In this document: piece by piece, positions 36,322 to 44,422 of the stretch
How positions within the stretch are numbered: the first letter of the stretch is position 1
How the letters are laid out: each line of letters opens with the position of its first letter
NCBI GenBank assembly: GCA_963831385.1
Contig: CAWHPW010000014.1
Span: 124,001 to 188,000 of the forward strand
Origin: JACVRX01 sp963831385
GTDB taxonomy: Bacteria > Actinomycetota > Actinomycetes > Jiangellales > Jiangellaceae
Reading direction: 5' to 3'
DNA: 64,000 bases
Made by a program: the position numbers and the translations under genes
Notes under the pieces: generated by a model
Database searches by the model: none
What the model saw: the letters and a program-made list of their open reading frames with translations, nothing else
Told to the model about the DNA's origin: nothing

Positions 36322-37101
36322 ATGCTGCTCGCGATCGACGTCGGCAACACCCAGACCGTTCTCGGTCTGCTCGACGGTGAGCAGGTCGCCGAGCATTGGC
36401 GGCTCGCGACCGATGCTCGACGGACGGCCGACGAGTTCATGGCCGTGTTGCGTGGACTGCTGGCTGACGGTCCGGAGGGCCGGATCAACGGTCTGGCCAT
36501 CTGCTCGACCGTCCCCTCGGTGCTGCACGAGATGCGCGAGATGGTGGCCAGATACTTCTCCGCGATTCCGTCGGTCCTCGTCGAGCCCGGTGTTCGCACA
36601 GGTGTACCGGTGCTGATGGACAACCCACGCGAGGTGGGTACCGACCGGATCGTCAACGCCTTGGCCGCGAAGCATCTCTATGGCGGGCCGTGCATCGTCG
36701 TCGACTTCGGCACGGCGACCACCTTCGACGTCGTGTCGGAAACGGGAGAGTACGTCGGCGGTGCGATCGCGCCGGGCATCGGGGTGTCGCTGGACGCTCT
36801 TGGCGACGCCGGGGCGCAGCTGCGCCGAGTCGAGTTGGTCCGACCCCGATCGGTGATCGCCAAGAACACGGTCGAGGCGTTGCAGTCGGGTGCGCTGTTC
36901 GGCTTTTCCGGGCAGGTCGACGGGATCGTCACCCGGATGGCAGCCGAGCTCGGCCGGCCGCTCACCGACCTCACCGTGATCGCCACCGGCGGACTGGCGC
37001 CAGCCGTGATCGACGAATGCGCCACCATCGACTATCACGAGCCGTGGCTCACGCTGGTCGGCTTGCGGTTGGTTTACGACCGCAACGTGCCGGAACCCTA
37101 A
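36322..37101 (+). CDS. coaX: Type III pantothenate kinase
   Basis: 259 residues. The ASKHA-fold phosphate loop is LLAIDVGNTQTVLGLLDG at the N-terminus. VGTDRIVNALAA and VVDFGTATTFDVV carry the catalytic Asp and adenosine contacts, and GGAIAPGIGVSLDAL the pantothenate region. It phosphorylates pantothenate, the first step of CoA synthesis, and links functionally to panC upstream. The stop overlaps the convergent STAS gene by four bases. Confidence 0.95.
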   Translation: MLLAIDVGNTQTVLGLLDGEQVAEHWRLATDARRTADEFMAVLRGLLADGPEGRINGLAICSTVPSVLHEMREMVARYFSAIPSVLVEPGVRTGVPVLMDNPREVGTDRIVNALAAKHLYGGPCIVVDFGTATTFDVVSETGEYVGGAIAPGIGVSLDALGDAGAQLRRVELVRPRSVIAKNTVEALQSGALFGFSGQVDGIVTRMAAELGRPLTDLTVIATGGLAPAVIDECATIDYHEPWLTLVGLRLVYDRNVPEP

Positions 37102-37427
37102 CTTGAGGGAGGGCTCGCCTCCATGAACTGCCAGCCGGCCGCCTCGACTGCCCGGTGAGCGGGCCCGCTGAGCGAGGAGAACGACACCTCGAATCCTGAT
37201 CGCCGGCCGCGCTCGTTCAACTCCCGCAAGAACGCGATTCCCGGCGGACCGAGTGACGTGACCCCGTGCATGTCGACGACCGCATGACTCAGGCCGTTGA
37301 GGCCTTCCAGCTCGGCCACCTCGGCCACCGCCCCGTGCAGCTGGTCGATCATCTCGTCGTCGATGTCACCGGAGAGGAACACCACGATCTCTCGGGACCC
37401 GCGATCTACGACGCGCACCTCGTTCAT
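37098..37427 (-). CDS. STAS-domain protein, anti-sigma factor antagonist-like
   Basis: 109 residues from ATG 37427, which has a strong GGAGGTGAGG ribosome site; the frame stays open upstream across a tandem repeat, but that part looks non-coding. The STAS fold is visible (EIVVFLSGDIDDEMIDQLHGAV, then the phosphorylation-loop segment VVDMHGVTSLGPPGIAFL with Ser). Such proteins bind RsbW-like kinases in partner-switching control of sigma factors. No kinase or sigma factor is adjacent. Confidence 0.8.
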   Translation of the reverse strand: MNEVRVVDRGSREIVVFLSGDIDDEMIDQLHGAVAEVAELEGLNGLSHAVVDMHGVTSLGPPGIAFLRELNERGRRSGFEVSFSSLSGPAHRAVEAAGWQFMEASPPSS

Positions 37428-37479
37428 CGTCCTCACCTCCGTGCCATGACTGTTGCACCGCGGCAGGAGTTCGGCAATG

Positions 37480-37527
37480 CCTGCTCTTGGGCCTGCTCTT
37501 GGGCCCGCTCTTGGGCCGGCTTTGGGG
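37480..37527 (+). repeat. 12-base tandem repeat, four units
   Basis: Two perfect units of CCTGCTCTTGGG (37480-37491, 37492-37503), then CCCGCTCTTGGG and CCGGCTTTGGGG. It lies in the divergent gap between the STAS gene and lysS. The unit length is a multiple of three, so it does not interrupt an upstream-extended lysS frame (coding ALGP repeats) or the opposite frame. It could change promoter spacing or an N-terminal extension if the copy number varies. Confidence 0.85.
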
Positions 37528-37560
37528 CCGGCTGTGCGCGCCCCCCTACCCTGGTGGGTC

Positions 37561-39057
37561 ATGAGCGACCGGCCGAGCGTGCCCGACGACGATCTGCCCG
37601 AGCAGATGCGGGTCCGCCGGCAGAAGCGCAGCGAGCTGCTCGAGCGTGGGCGGGCGCCGTACGCGGCCGGGTTTCACCGAACGCACACCCTGGCCGAGCT
37701 ACGGGAGACGTACTCGGACCTGGAGTCCGGAGCGTCGACCGGCGTGATCGTGTCGGTCGCGGGCCGAGTGATTCATCTGCGCAACACCGGGAAGCTCTGC
37801 TTCGCCCTGCTCCGCGACGGGGAGGGGATCGAGCTGCAGGCGATGCTGTCGTTGGACCGACTCGGCGAAGACATGCTGAGCGAGTGGAAGCATGTGGTCG
37901 ACATCGGTGACCACGTCGGCATCACGGGCGAGATGATCTCCAGCCGACGCGGCGAGCTGTCGGTGCTGGCCGACCAGTGGACGATCGTCGCGAAGGCCTT
38001 GCGCCCGTTACCGGTAGCGCACAAGTCCCTCTCCGACGAGACGAGGAGCCGCCAGCGCTACGTCGACCTGGTCGTCAACCCACAGGCTCGCGACATGGTC
38101 CGCACCAGGGCAACAGTGCTGGGCTCAGTGCGCGAGACGATGAACGGTAAGGGATACCTCGAGGTAGAGACACCGGTGCTCCAACTCGTCCACGGCGGCG
38201 CTGCGGCGCGTCCCTTTCACACCCACCTCAACGCGTTCGACCTGCCCATGACGCTGCGAATCGCGCTGGAGCTGCATCTCAAGCGCGCCATTGTCGGTGG
38301 CATCGACAAGGTCTACGAGATCGGCCGGATCTTCCGGAACGAAGGCATCGACTCCACGCACAGCGCCGAGTTCACGATGCTCGAGGCGTACCAGGCCTAC
38401 GGTGACTACGACACCATGGCCGAGCTCACCAGGACGCTGGTGATCGACGCGGCGCGGGCTACTGGCCACACCGTGATAGCCGACGGCCACGGTGCAGAGC
38501 TGGACCTCGAGGGTCCTTGGCAGCGCATCACGCTTCACCAGGCGGTGTCGAACGCCGTTGGTGCGGAGGTGACGATCGATACCGACACCGATCGGCTCCG
38601 GGAGCTGGCCGCCAAACACGACGTCCGCATCGCGGACGGGTGGAGCCACGGCGAGATCGTGCTCGAATTGTTCGAGAAGCTGGTTGAAGCGACAGTGCGA
38701 ACGCCGACGTTCGTCTGCGACTACCCGGAATCGGTCCGCCCGCTGGCCCGGCCGCACCGCGCCGATCACCGGCTGACCGAAGCGTGGGACCTGGTCATCG
38801 CCGGCGTCGAATTGGCGGTGGCATACTCGGAACTGACCGATCCGATCATCCAGCGGGAGCGGCTGATTGCGCAGTCGGAACTGGCCGCGCAAGGCGACCC
38901 CGAGGCCATGGAACTCGACGAGGACTTCCTGCGGGCACTCGAGTACGGAATGCCGCCAACTGGCGGAATGGGCCTCGGGATCGACCGCCTTGTGATGTTG
39001 CTCACAGGCGTAGGCATTCGTGACACGATTCTCTTTCCATTGGTCAAGCCGGAATGA
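37561..39057 (+). CDS. lysS: Lysine-tRNA ligase, class II
   Basis: 498 residues from ATG 37561. The OB-fold anticodon domain (VSVAGRVIHLRNTGKLCFALL) is followed by the class II core: motif 2 in YEIGRIFRNEGID and SAEFTMLEAY, motif 3 in GMGLGIDRLVMLLTG. It charges tRNA-Lys. An in-frame ATG at 37477 would add an ALGP-repeat extension, but the N-terminus chosen (SDRPSVPDDDLPEQM) fits actinobacterial LysS. Order lysS-lsr2-clpC matches mycobacteria except for the inserted acetyltransferase. Confidence 0.95.
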   Translation: MSDRPSVPDDDLPEQMRVRRQKRSELLERGRAPYAAGFHRTHTLAELRETYSDLESGASTGVIVSVAGRVIHLRNTGKLCFALLRDGEGIELQAMLSLDRLGEDMLSEWKHVVDIGDHVGITGEMISSRRGELSVLADQWTIVAKALRPLPVAHKSLSDETRSRQRYVDLVVNPQARDMVRTRATVLGSVRETMNGKGYLEVETPVLQLVHGGAAARPFHTHLNAFDLPMTLRIALELHLKRAIVGGIDKVYEIGRIFRNEGIDSTHSAEFTMLEAYQAYGDYDTMAELTRTLVIDAARATGHTVIADGHGAELDLEGPWQRITLHQAVSNAVGAEVTIDTDTDRLRELAAKHDVRIADGWSHGEIVLELFEKLVEATVRTPTFVCDYPESVRPLARPHRADHRLTEAWDLVIAGVELAVAYSELTDPIIQRERLIAQSELAAQGDPEAMELDEDFLRALEYGMPPTGGMGLGIDRLVMLLTGVGIRDTILFPLVKPE

Positions 39058-39605
39058 CAGTGAACACTGCACCCGGTCGGGCGACTGACGGCCGGCCGCC
39101 GGTCCCCGACTACATCATCAGAAGGGCCCGCACGGCGGATGTTCCGGCGATCCGCCGGTTGGTCGACGCCTACTCCGGCGACCGCATTTTGTTGTCCAAG
39201 GAGATGGTCACCCTCTACGAGGACATCCAGGAATTCTGGGTGGCCTCGCATAGTGCCGGGCCGCTGGTCGGCTGCGGTGCGTTGCACGTCATGTGGGAGG
39301 ACCTTGCCGAGGTACGAACCCTGGCGACGGACCCGTCGCATACCCGCCGAGGGGTCGGAACAGCCCTGCTCAGCAAGCTTCTGGACGTGGCCCGGGACCT
39401 TGGCGTGTCGCGGGTCTTCTGCCTGACCTTCGAGGTGGAGTTCTTCACCCGGCATGGATTCGAGCCGCTGGCTGGATCGCCGGTCGAAGCCGATGTCTAC
39501 GCGCAGCTGCTGCGTTCGTACGACGAAGGAGTTGCCGAGTTCCTGGACCTGGATCGGGTGAAGCCGAACACACTCGGAAACACTCGGATGCTGCTGCGCT
39601 TCTGA
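39054..39605 (+). CDS. ArgA-like amino-acid N-acetyltransferase (GNAT)
   Basis: 183 residues from ATG 39054, overlapping the lysS stop by four bases. IRRARTADVPAIRRLVDAYS opens the GNAT fold. VRTLATDPSHTRRGVGTALL is the acetyl-CoA loop, and CLTFEVEFFTRHGFEPL matches the single-domain ArgA of actinobacteria. VAEFLDLDRVKPNTLGNTRM is the family C-terminus. In mycobacteria the homologue acetylates glutamine or glutamate as the first step of arginine synthesis. No arg gene is adjacent. Confidence 0.82.
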   Translation: MTVNTAPGRATDGRPPVPDYIIRRARTADVPAIRRLVDAYSGDRILLSKEMVTLYEDIQEFWVASHSAGPLVGCGALHVMWEDLAEVRTLATDPSHTRRGVGTALLSKLLDVARDLGVSRVFCLTFEVEFFTRHGFEPLAGSPVEADVYAQLLRSYDEGVAEFLDLDRVKPNTLGNTRMLLRF

Positions 39606-39725
39606 GCCCTAGATAACGATTACGGGTGACCACATTGGGGTAGTTGCTTTTCTGTCAGAGGTGGCGTAGGCATGACCCAGCTACCTGCCTCAATAATCCC
39701 TGCTAGGGCGCGGAAAGGAACGGCC
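39606..39725 (+). promoter_or_regulatory. AT-rich lsr2 upstream region
   Basis: The 120 bases before lsr2 are noticeably richer in A/T than their surroundings (TAGATAACGATTACGG, TAGTTGCTTTTCTGTCAG), which suggests the promoter and possibly Lsr2 autoregulatory binding, since Lsr2 prefers AT-rich DNA. The ribosome site is GGAAAGGAA just before the ATG. Confidence 0.45.
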
Positions 39726-40052
39726 ATGGCTCAGAAGGTCCAGGTCATTCTGGTCGACGACATCGACGGCGGCAAGGCCGAGGAAACGGTCAACTTCTCG
39801 CTCGACGGTGTGGCTTACGAACTTGACCTGTCCAAGAAGAACGCGGCGAAGTTCCGCGATTCGCTGGCTCCGTACGTCGGCTCGGCGCGCAAGACCGCCC
39901 GCCGCGGCGGACGGCGCGGACAAGCGCGCGGTGGCCGGGGCTCCAACACTTCGGCAATTCGCCAATGGGCGCGGGACCAGGGCATGAAGGTCTCTGACCG
40001 CGGCCGGGTGCCGGCGGAGATACTCGCGAAATACGATGCGGCGCACGGCTGA
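39726..40052 (+). CDS. lsr2: Lsr2-family nucleoid-associated protein
   Basis: 108 residues from ATG 39726. The N-terminal dimer domain (AQKVQVILVDDIDGGKAEETVNF, YELDLSKKNAAKFRDSL) is joined by a basic linker (ARRGGRRGQARGGRG) to the C-terminal DNA-binding domain. The AT-hook-like minor-groove motif here is RGRVP, and the HTH is SAIRQWARDQGMKVSDRGRV. It bridges DNA and silences AT-rich, often foreign, genes. A strong hairpin follows the gene. Confidence 0.95.
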   Translation: MAQKVQVILVDDIDGGKAEETVNFSLDGVAYELDLSKKNAAKFRDSLAPYVGSARKTARRGGRRGQARGGRGSNTSAIRQWARDQGMKVSDRGRVPAEILAKYDAAHG

Positions 40053-40088
40053 CAAAGCCGCACTAACGCACTAAGAGGAGCCGAAGGC

Positions 40089-40121
40089 GGGTGCTGTCCG
40101 ACGCAAGGTCGGGCAGCACCC
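40089..40121 (+). terminator. Hairpin terminator after lsr2
   Basis: A 14-base stem, GGGTGCTGTCCGAC and GTCGGGCAGCACCC, with one G-U type mismatch and a five-base loop. It begins 37 bases after the lsr2 stop, and TCTCCGTTG follows. The remaining 40122-40256 is non-coding with nothing else recognised. Confidence 0.75.
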
Positions 40122-40273
40122 TCTCCGTTGCCCGAGCTGGTATCCGCCCTGCCGCAGGGTCGCGGATTCGTGCTGATCTGCCGCCAACCGAACCGCACAC
40201 CGCCGGGCCACGTATAACCAGGTAAGCCGTCTCGCTTCCAGCAGCAGCGCTGGGGCCATCACCAGGCGTACCC

Positions 40274-40335
40274 GTACGTCACCAGGCTTGCCGGCCTGGT
40301 GACGTACCGACAGGGGTGGTGAACGTGGTCATTCC
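40274..40335 (-). repeat. Dispersed palindromic element, copy B (half element)
   Basis: Reads in the opposite direction to copy A. It ends at 40335 with TGGTGAACGTGGTCATTCC, the complement of the 19-base terminal repeat. The inner hairpin GTACGTCACCAGGC/GCCTGGTGACGTAC (40274-40287, 40294-40307) is a perfect 14-base stem. The other terminal repeat is absent. CATCACCAGGCGTAC at 40258-40272 just outside looks like a further decayed piece. It lies between lsr2 and clpC. Confidence 0.85.
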
Positions 40336-40341
40336 GATCCG

Positions 40342-40359
40342 TGTTCGCCCCTGGCGTAC
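40342..40359 (+). promoter_or_regulatory. ClgR-like box upstream of clpC
   Basis: TGTTCGCCCCTGGCGTAC matches the ClgR consensus reported in Corynebacterium (WNNWCGCYNANRGCGWWS) at all fixed positions except the central A. ClgR activates clp and other protease genes in actinobacteria. The site lies about 170 bases before clpC, seven bases after the end of repeat copy B. Confidence 0.5.
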
Positions 40360-40372
40360 GACTCATCTGGGC

Positions 40373-40398
40373 GGAAGTTGGCCGGCGAAGTAGGTGTT
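40373..40398 (+). promoter_or_regulatory. SigR/SigH-like promoter upstream of clpC
   Basis: GGAAG at 40373-40377, an 18-base spacer, then GTT at 40396-40398. This matches the GGAA(T/C)-N18-GTT pattern of thiol-oxidative/heat-stress sigma factors SigR and SigH, whose regulons include clpC in other actinobacteria. It would give a leader of about 125 bases. The -35 last base is G rather than T or C, so this remains a candidate. Confidence 0.45.
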
Positions 40399-40531
40399 GT
40401 ATGGGCATGCGCCACCGGGTTCGGTCGATGAGACGAACCGAGTTGACGACCGGCTGGCGGGTTAGCATGCGAGTACGGGCGGACCGGGAGAGCCCCGGCA
40501 CACCCAGACCGCTCGGTGAGGAGTGCCGCTG

Positions 40532-43075
40532 ATGTTCGAGAGGTTTACCGACCGCGCACGGCGCGTCGTGGTCCTGGCCCAGGAAGAGGCCAGGATGCTC
40601 AACCACAACTACATCGGTACCGAGCACATCCTGCTGGGCCTGATCCACGAGGGCGAAGGAGTCGCGGCCAAGGCGCTGGAGAGTCTCGGCATCTCGTTGG
40701 ACGCGGTGCGCGGTCAGGTCGAGGAGATCATCGGCCAAGGCCAGCAGGCCCCCAGCGGGCACATTCCGTTCACGCCCCGGGCGAAGAAGGTGCTCGAGCT
40801 CAGCCTCCGCGAGGCGCTCCAGCTGGGGCACAACTACATCGGTACCGAGCACATCCTGCTCGGCCTCATCCGCGAGGGCGAGGGCGTCGCGGCCCAGGTA
40901 CTGGTCAAACTCGGCGCGGACCTCAACCGGGTCCGCCAGCAAGTCATCCAGCTGCTCTCCGGCTATCAGGGCGGGAAAGAGGCCGCCACCGCGGGCGCCG
41001 GACCGCAAGGCGACGCGCCATCGACCTCCCTGGTCCTCGACCAGTTCGGTCGGAACCTGACCCAGGGCGCCCGCGAGGGCAAGCTCGACCCGGTCATCGG
41101 GCGGGAGAAGGAGATCGAGCGGGTCATGCAGGTGCTGTCCCGCCGCACGAAGAACAACCCGGTCCTCATCGGCGAACCCGGCGTCGGCAAGACCGCCGTC
41201 GTCGAGGGCCTGGCGCAGAACATCGTCAAGGGCGAGGTGCCCGAGACGCTCAAGGACCGCCAGCTCTACACCCTCGACCTGGGCGCCCTGGTCGCCGGTT
41301 CCCGCTACCGCGGTGATTTCGAAGAGCGGCTGAAGAAGGTCCTCAAGGAGATCCGCACGCGCGGCGACATCATCCTGTTCATCGACGAGCTGCACACTCT
41401 CGTCGGCGCCGGGGCCGCCGAGGGAGCTATCGACGCCGCGAGCATCCTCAAGCCCATGCTCGCCCGAGGCGAACTACAGACCATCGGGGCAACCACGCTC
41501 GACGAGTACCGCAAACACGTCGAGAAGGACGCCGCGCTGGAGCGCCGATTCCAACCGATCCAGGTCCAGGAGCCCACACTCGCGCACACCATCGAGATCC
41601 TCAAGGGTCTGCGTGACCGCTACGAGGCCCACCACCGCGTCTCGATCACCGACGGCGCACTGGTGGCCGCTGCGCAGCTCGCTGATCGGTACATCTCCGA
41701 CCGGTTCCTGCCGGACAAGGCGATCGACCTCATCGACGAGGCCGGCTCCCGCCTACGCATTCGCCGGATGACCGCACCGCCGGACCTGCGTGAGTTCGAC
41801 GAGCGGATCGCCGAGGTGCGTCGGGAGAAGGAGTCCGCGATCGACTCGCAGGACTTCGAGAAGGCAGCGTCTCTACGCGACCGCGAGAAGCAGCTCATCG
41901 GACAAAAGGCCGAGCGCGAGAAGCAGTGGAAGGCCGGGGATCTCGACGTCGTGGCCGAGGTCGACGACGAGCTGATCGCCGAGGTCCTGGCAGCGGCAAC
42001 TGGCATTCCGGTGTTCAAGCTCACCGAGGAGGAGACCTCCCGGCTGCTGCACATGGAAGACGAGCTGCACAAGCGGATCATCGGCCAGCAGGACGCGATC
42101 GGGGCACTGTCCAAGTCGATCCGCCGGACCCGGGCCGGGCTGAAGGATCCGAAGCGACCAGGTGGCTCGTTCATCTTCGCCGGACCGTCAGGGGTCGGGA
42201 AGACCGAGCTGTCCAAGGCGCTCTCCGAATTCCTCTTCGGCGACGAGCACGCCCTCATCCAGCTCGACATGAGCGAGTACTCCGAGAAGCACACGGTCTC
42301 GCGGCTGTTCGGCTCACCGCCTGGTTATGTCGGATACGAGGAGGGCGGCCAGCTCACCGAAAAGGTGCGCCGGCGTCCGTTCTCGGTCGTGCTGTTCGAC
42401 GAGGTCGAGAAGGCCCATCCGGACATCTTCAACTCGCTGCTGCAGGTGCTCGAGGACGGTCGGCTCACCGACGCCCAAGGACGCGTGGTCGACTTCAAGA
42501 ACACCGTGATCATCATGACCACCAACCTCGGGACCCGAGACATTGCCAAGGGTGTCAACCTGGGCTTCTCGACCGGCGGGGGCGCCGACGGCGACTACGA
42601 CCGGATGAAGAACAAGGTCACCGACGAGCTCAAGCAGCATTTCCGGCCGGAGTTCCTCAACCGGGTCGACGATGTGATCGTCTTCCACCAGCTCACACCG
42701 GAAGAGATCGTCCGGATCGTCGACCTGATGATCACCCAGGTCGACATCCGGCTGCACGACAAGGACATGGGTATCGAGCTCACCCAGGCCGCAAAGGAAC
42801 TGCTGGCCGATCACGGGTTCGACCCAGTCCTCGGCGCGCGGCCGCTGCGCCGGACGATCCAGCGCGAGATCGAGGACTCGCTCTCGGAGAAGATCCTCTT
42901 CGGTGAGCTCAAGGCCGGCGAGATCGTCCTTGTCGACGTCGAGGGTGAAGGCCGCGAAGCCAACTTCACGTTTACCGGGAGCCCGAAGTCCGAACTGCCT
43001 GATGTGGCGGTCGTCGAGGCTGCAGCGACGGGCAGCGGCGGTCGACGCGGCGGCGCGGCCAGCGAAACGGGCTGA
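40532..43075 (+). CDS. clpC: ClpC ATPase, Clp protease unfoldase subunit
   Basis: 847 residues from ATG 40532, with GAGGAG as ribosome site. Two N-terminal repeats (LNHNYIGTEHILLGLI near residue 25 and again near 100) form the adaptor-binding domain. Two AAA modules carry Walker A GEPGVGKT (near 213) and GPSGVGKT (near 550). A UVR-type segment lies between them (DSQDFEKAASLRDREKQL near 430). LGFSTGG is probably the ClpP-docking loop (LGF). It unfolds proteins for ClpP degradation. The C-terminal 30 residues are a poorly conserved tail. The leader holds ClgR- and SigR-like sites. Confidence 0.96.
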   Translation: MFERFTDRARRVVVLAQEEARMLNHNYIGTEHILLGLIHEGEGVAAKALESLGISLDAVRGQVEEIIGQGQQAPSGHIPFTPRAKKVLELSLREALQLGHNYIGTEHILLGLIREGEGVAAQVLVKLGADLNRVRQQVIQLLSGYQGGKEAATAGAGPQGDAPSTSLVLDQFGRNLTQGAREGKLDPVIGREKEIERVMQVLSRRTKNNPVLIGEPGVGKTAVVEGLAQNIVKGEVPETLKDRQLYTLDLGALVAGSRYRGDFEERLKKVLKEIRTRGDIILFIDELHTLVGAGAAEGAIDAASILKPMLARGELQTIGATTLDEYRKHVEKDAALERRFQPIQVQEPTLAHTIEILKGLRDRYEAHHRVSITDGALVAAAQLADRYISDRFLPDKAIDLIDEAGSRLRIRRMTAPPDLREFDERIAEVRREKESAIDSQDFEKAASLRDREKQLIGQKAEREKQWKAGDLDVVAEVDDELIAEVLAAATGIPVFKLTEEETSRLLHMEDELHKRIIGQQDAIGALSKSIRRTRAGLKDPKRPGGSFIFAGPSGVGKTELSKALSEFLFGDEHALIQLDMSEYSEKHTVSRLFGSPPGYVGYEEGGQLTEKVRRRPFSVVLFDEVEKAHPDIFNSLLQVLEDGRLTDAQGRVVDFKNTVIIMTTNLGTRDIAKGVNLGFSTGGGADGDYDRMKNKVTDELKQHFRPEFLNRVDDVIVFHQLTPEEIVRIVDLMITQVDIRLHDKDMGIELTQAAKELLADHGFDPVLGARPLRRTIQREIEDSLSEKILFGELKAGEIVLVDVEGEGREANFTFTGSPKSELPDVAVVEAAATGSGGRRGGAASETG

Positions 43076-43208
43076 TCTCGCGACTTTCGCCGCAGACTGT
43101 TCACAGGTGGTGCGACCCGCCTGGCATGTCTCGCCACTTGTGAACCATGGATCATGGACCGGCTGTGATGCCTGGGTGAACGCTGTAGCTGCCTGGACGG
43201 GGGTGACG

Positions 43209-43577
43209 ATGTCAGACGATCTCGCGGCGTATCGTGCCGCCGCCGTGCTGTACGAGGCGGGGGACGCCGTTGGTGCCGCGCGCGAGCTCGAACCGCTGCT
43301 CGTCGGTGACTCGACGCCGAAGTCGGTACTCGAGCTGGCCGGCCGGGCATTCTTCCGCTCCGCTCAGCTACGCCGGGCGGAGGACGCTTTCAGCCGGCTG
43401 GTCGAGCGGGACCCGAGTGACGCATACGCCCGGTTCGCGCTGGGGCGGACCCTGGAGCGTCAAAGCCGGCGCGACGAGGCGGCGGCGTGCTACCGCCTTG
43501 CCGCCGCGATGGACCCAAAGGACGACTACGTCCGGGCACTCGACCGAGTGACGGGTGGACGACTCGGGAGCCGGTAG
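43209..43577 (+). CDS. Small TPR protein
   Basis: 122 residues from ATG 43209. It contains about three tetratricopeptide units, the clearest being AEDAFSRLVERDPSDAYARF and LGRTLERQSRRDEAAACYRLA followed by AMDPKDDYVRA. TPRs mediate protein-protein contacts; no partner is evident. The final 52 bases overlap the 3' end of convergent mutY. The 133 bases between clpC and this gene hold no recognised motif. Confidence 0.82.
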   Translation: MSDDLAAYRAAAVLYEAGDAVGAARELEPLLVGDSTPKSVLELAGRAFFRSAQLRRAEDAFSRLVERDPSDAYARFALGRTLERQSRRDEAAACYRLAAAMDPKDDYVRALDRVTGGRLGSR

Positions 43578-44419
43578 TGGTCGCGCGGCACGGGCTCGAC
43601 CAGACCGTCGGCGACCAAACCGTCGAGCGCGCGTTCGCGTTGGACCGCGTCATTCGGCCAGGCGGAGATCAGCCGGGCCCTCGGTACTGCGGCGGGCTCG
43701 GCGCGGAGAACGGCCATCAACGCTCCCCGGGCTTGGCGGTCCGTGCCCGTCCACGGCTGGCTCCGCCTCGTCGGTCCGGAGTACGGCGGGAAGCCGGCCA
43801 GCCGCCAGGCGCACGAACCGGCGATCGGACAGGCTGAACATCTCGGCGATCGCGCCGTGCAGACCAGCGCACCGAGTTCCATGGCAGCGACAGCCCAGCC
43901 AGCGGCTGTTTCGTCGGCTGGAACCATCGACTCCGCGAGTCGACGCTCGCGGGCCGTAGTGGCGATCCCGGGCTGGGCGACGCCGGCCACCGATCGAGCC
44001 AGCACTCGACGCACGTTGGTGTCGACGACAGCATGCCGTTGGCCGTACGCGAACGACGCGACGGCGGCCGCCGTGTACTCACCGACTCCCGGCAGCGTTC
44101 GCAATGCGTCGTACGACGACGGGACCTCGCCGGAATGTTGTTCCACGATGACTCTGGCGGCCGCGTGCAGGCGCAGCGCACGGCCCGGGTATCCCAACCG
44201 GCCCCAGGCCCGGATCGCCGTGGCAGGCGGCTCGAGGGCCAGGTCAGCAGGCGCCGGCCACCGGCCAAGCCAGGCGCGCCACACCGGCTCGACCCGCGCG
44301 ACTGGAGTCTGTTGGAGCATGAACTCGCTGACCAGCACACCCCACGGCGTCCGATCCGCGGCGCGCCAAGGCAGCTCCCGGGCGTTGCTGCCGTACCACT
44401 CGATGACGGTGTTCTGCAC
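43526..44419 (-). CDS. mutY: A/G-specific adenine DNA glycosylase
   Basis: 297 residues, the compact actinobacterial size. It opens with ELPWRAADRTPWGVLVSEFMLQQT (catalytic Glu and adenine contacts). The helix-hairpin-helix is LPGVGEYTAAAVASFAYG, with the catalytic Asp in VVDTNVRRVLAR. The 4Fe-4S ligands follow C-x6-C-x2-C-x5-C (CTARSPRCSACPIAGSC). It removes adenine mispaired with 8-oxoguanine. A C-terminal NUDIX-like domain is not evident. Three bases separate it from disA upstream, so they are probably co-transcribed. Confidence 0.93.
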   Translation of the reverse strand: MQNTVIEWYGSNARELPWRAADRTPWGVLVSEFMLQQTPVARVEPVWRAWLGRWPAPADLALEPPATAIRAWGRLGYPGRALRLHAAARVIVEQHSGEVPSSYDALRTLPGVGEYTAAAVASFAYGQRHAVVDTNVRRVLARSVAGVAQPGIATTARERRLAESMVPADETAAGWAVAAMELGALVCTARSPRCSACPIAGSCAWRLAGFPPYSGPTRRSQPWTGTDRQARGALMAVLRAEPAAVPRARLISAWPNDAVQRERALDGLVADGLVEPVPRDHYRLPSRPPVTRSSART

Positions 44420-44422
44420 CGG

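Noticed and set aside
37477..37560. N-terminal extension of LysS with ALGP repeats
   Set aside because: It is made wholly of the tandem repeat, and the ATG at 37561 fits the family N-terminus. The extension is left out of the call, but it is mentioned because the frame is open.
40443..40468. TTGACG with TAGCAT as a housekeeping promoter for clpC
   Set aside because: The spacer would be only 14 bases, too short for a normal sigma-70 promoter. The SigR-like element fits its consensus spacing better.
40259..41395. Minus-strand open frame of over 370 codons
   Set aside because: Antisense of the clpC N-terminal half and its leader; no motif of its own.
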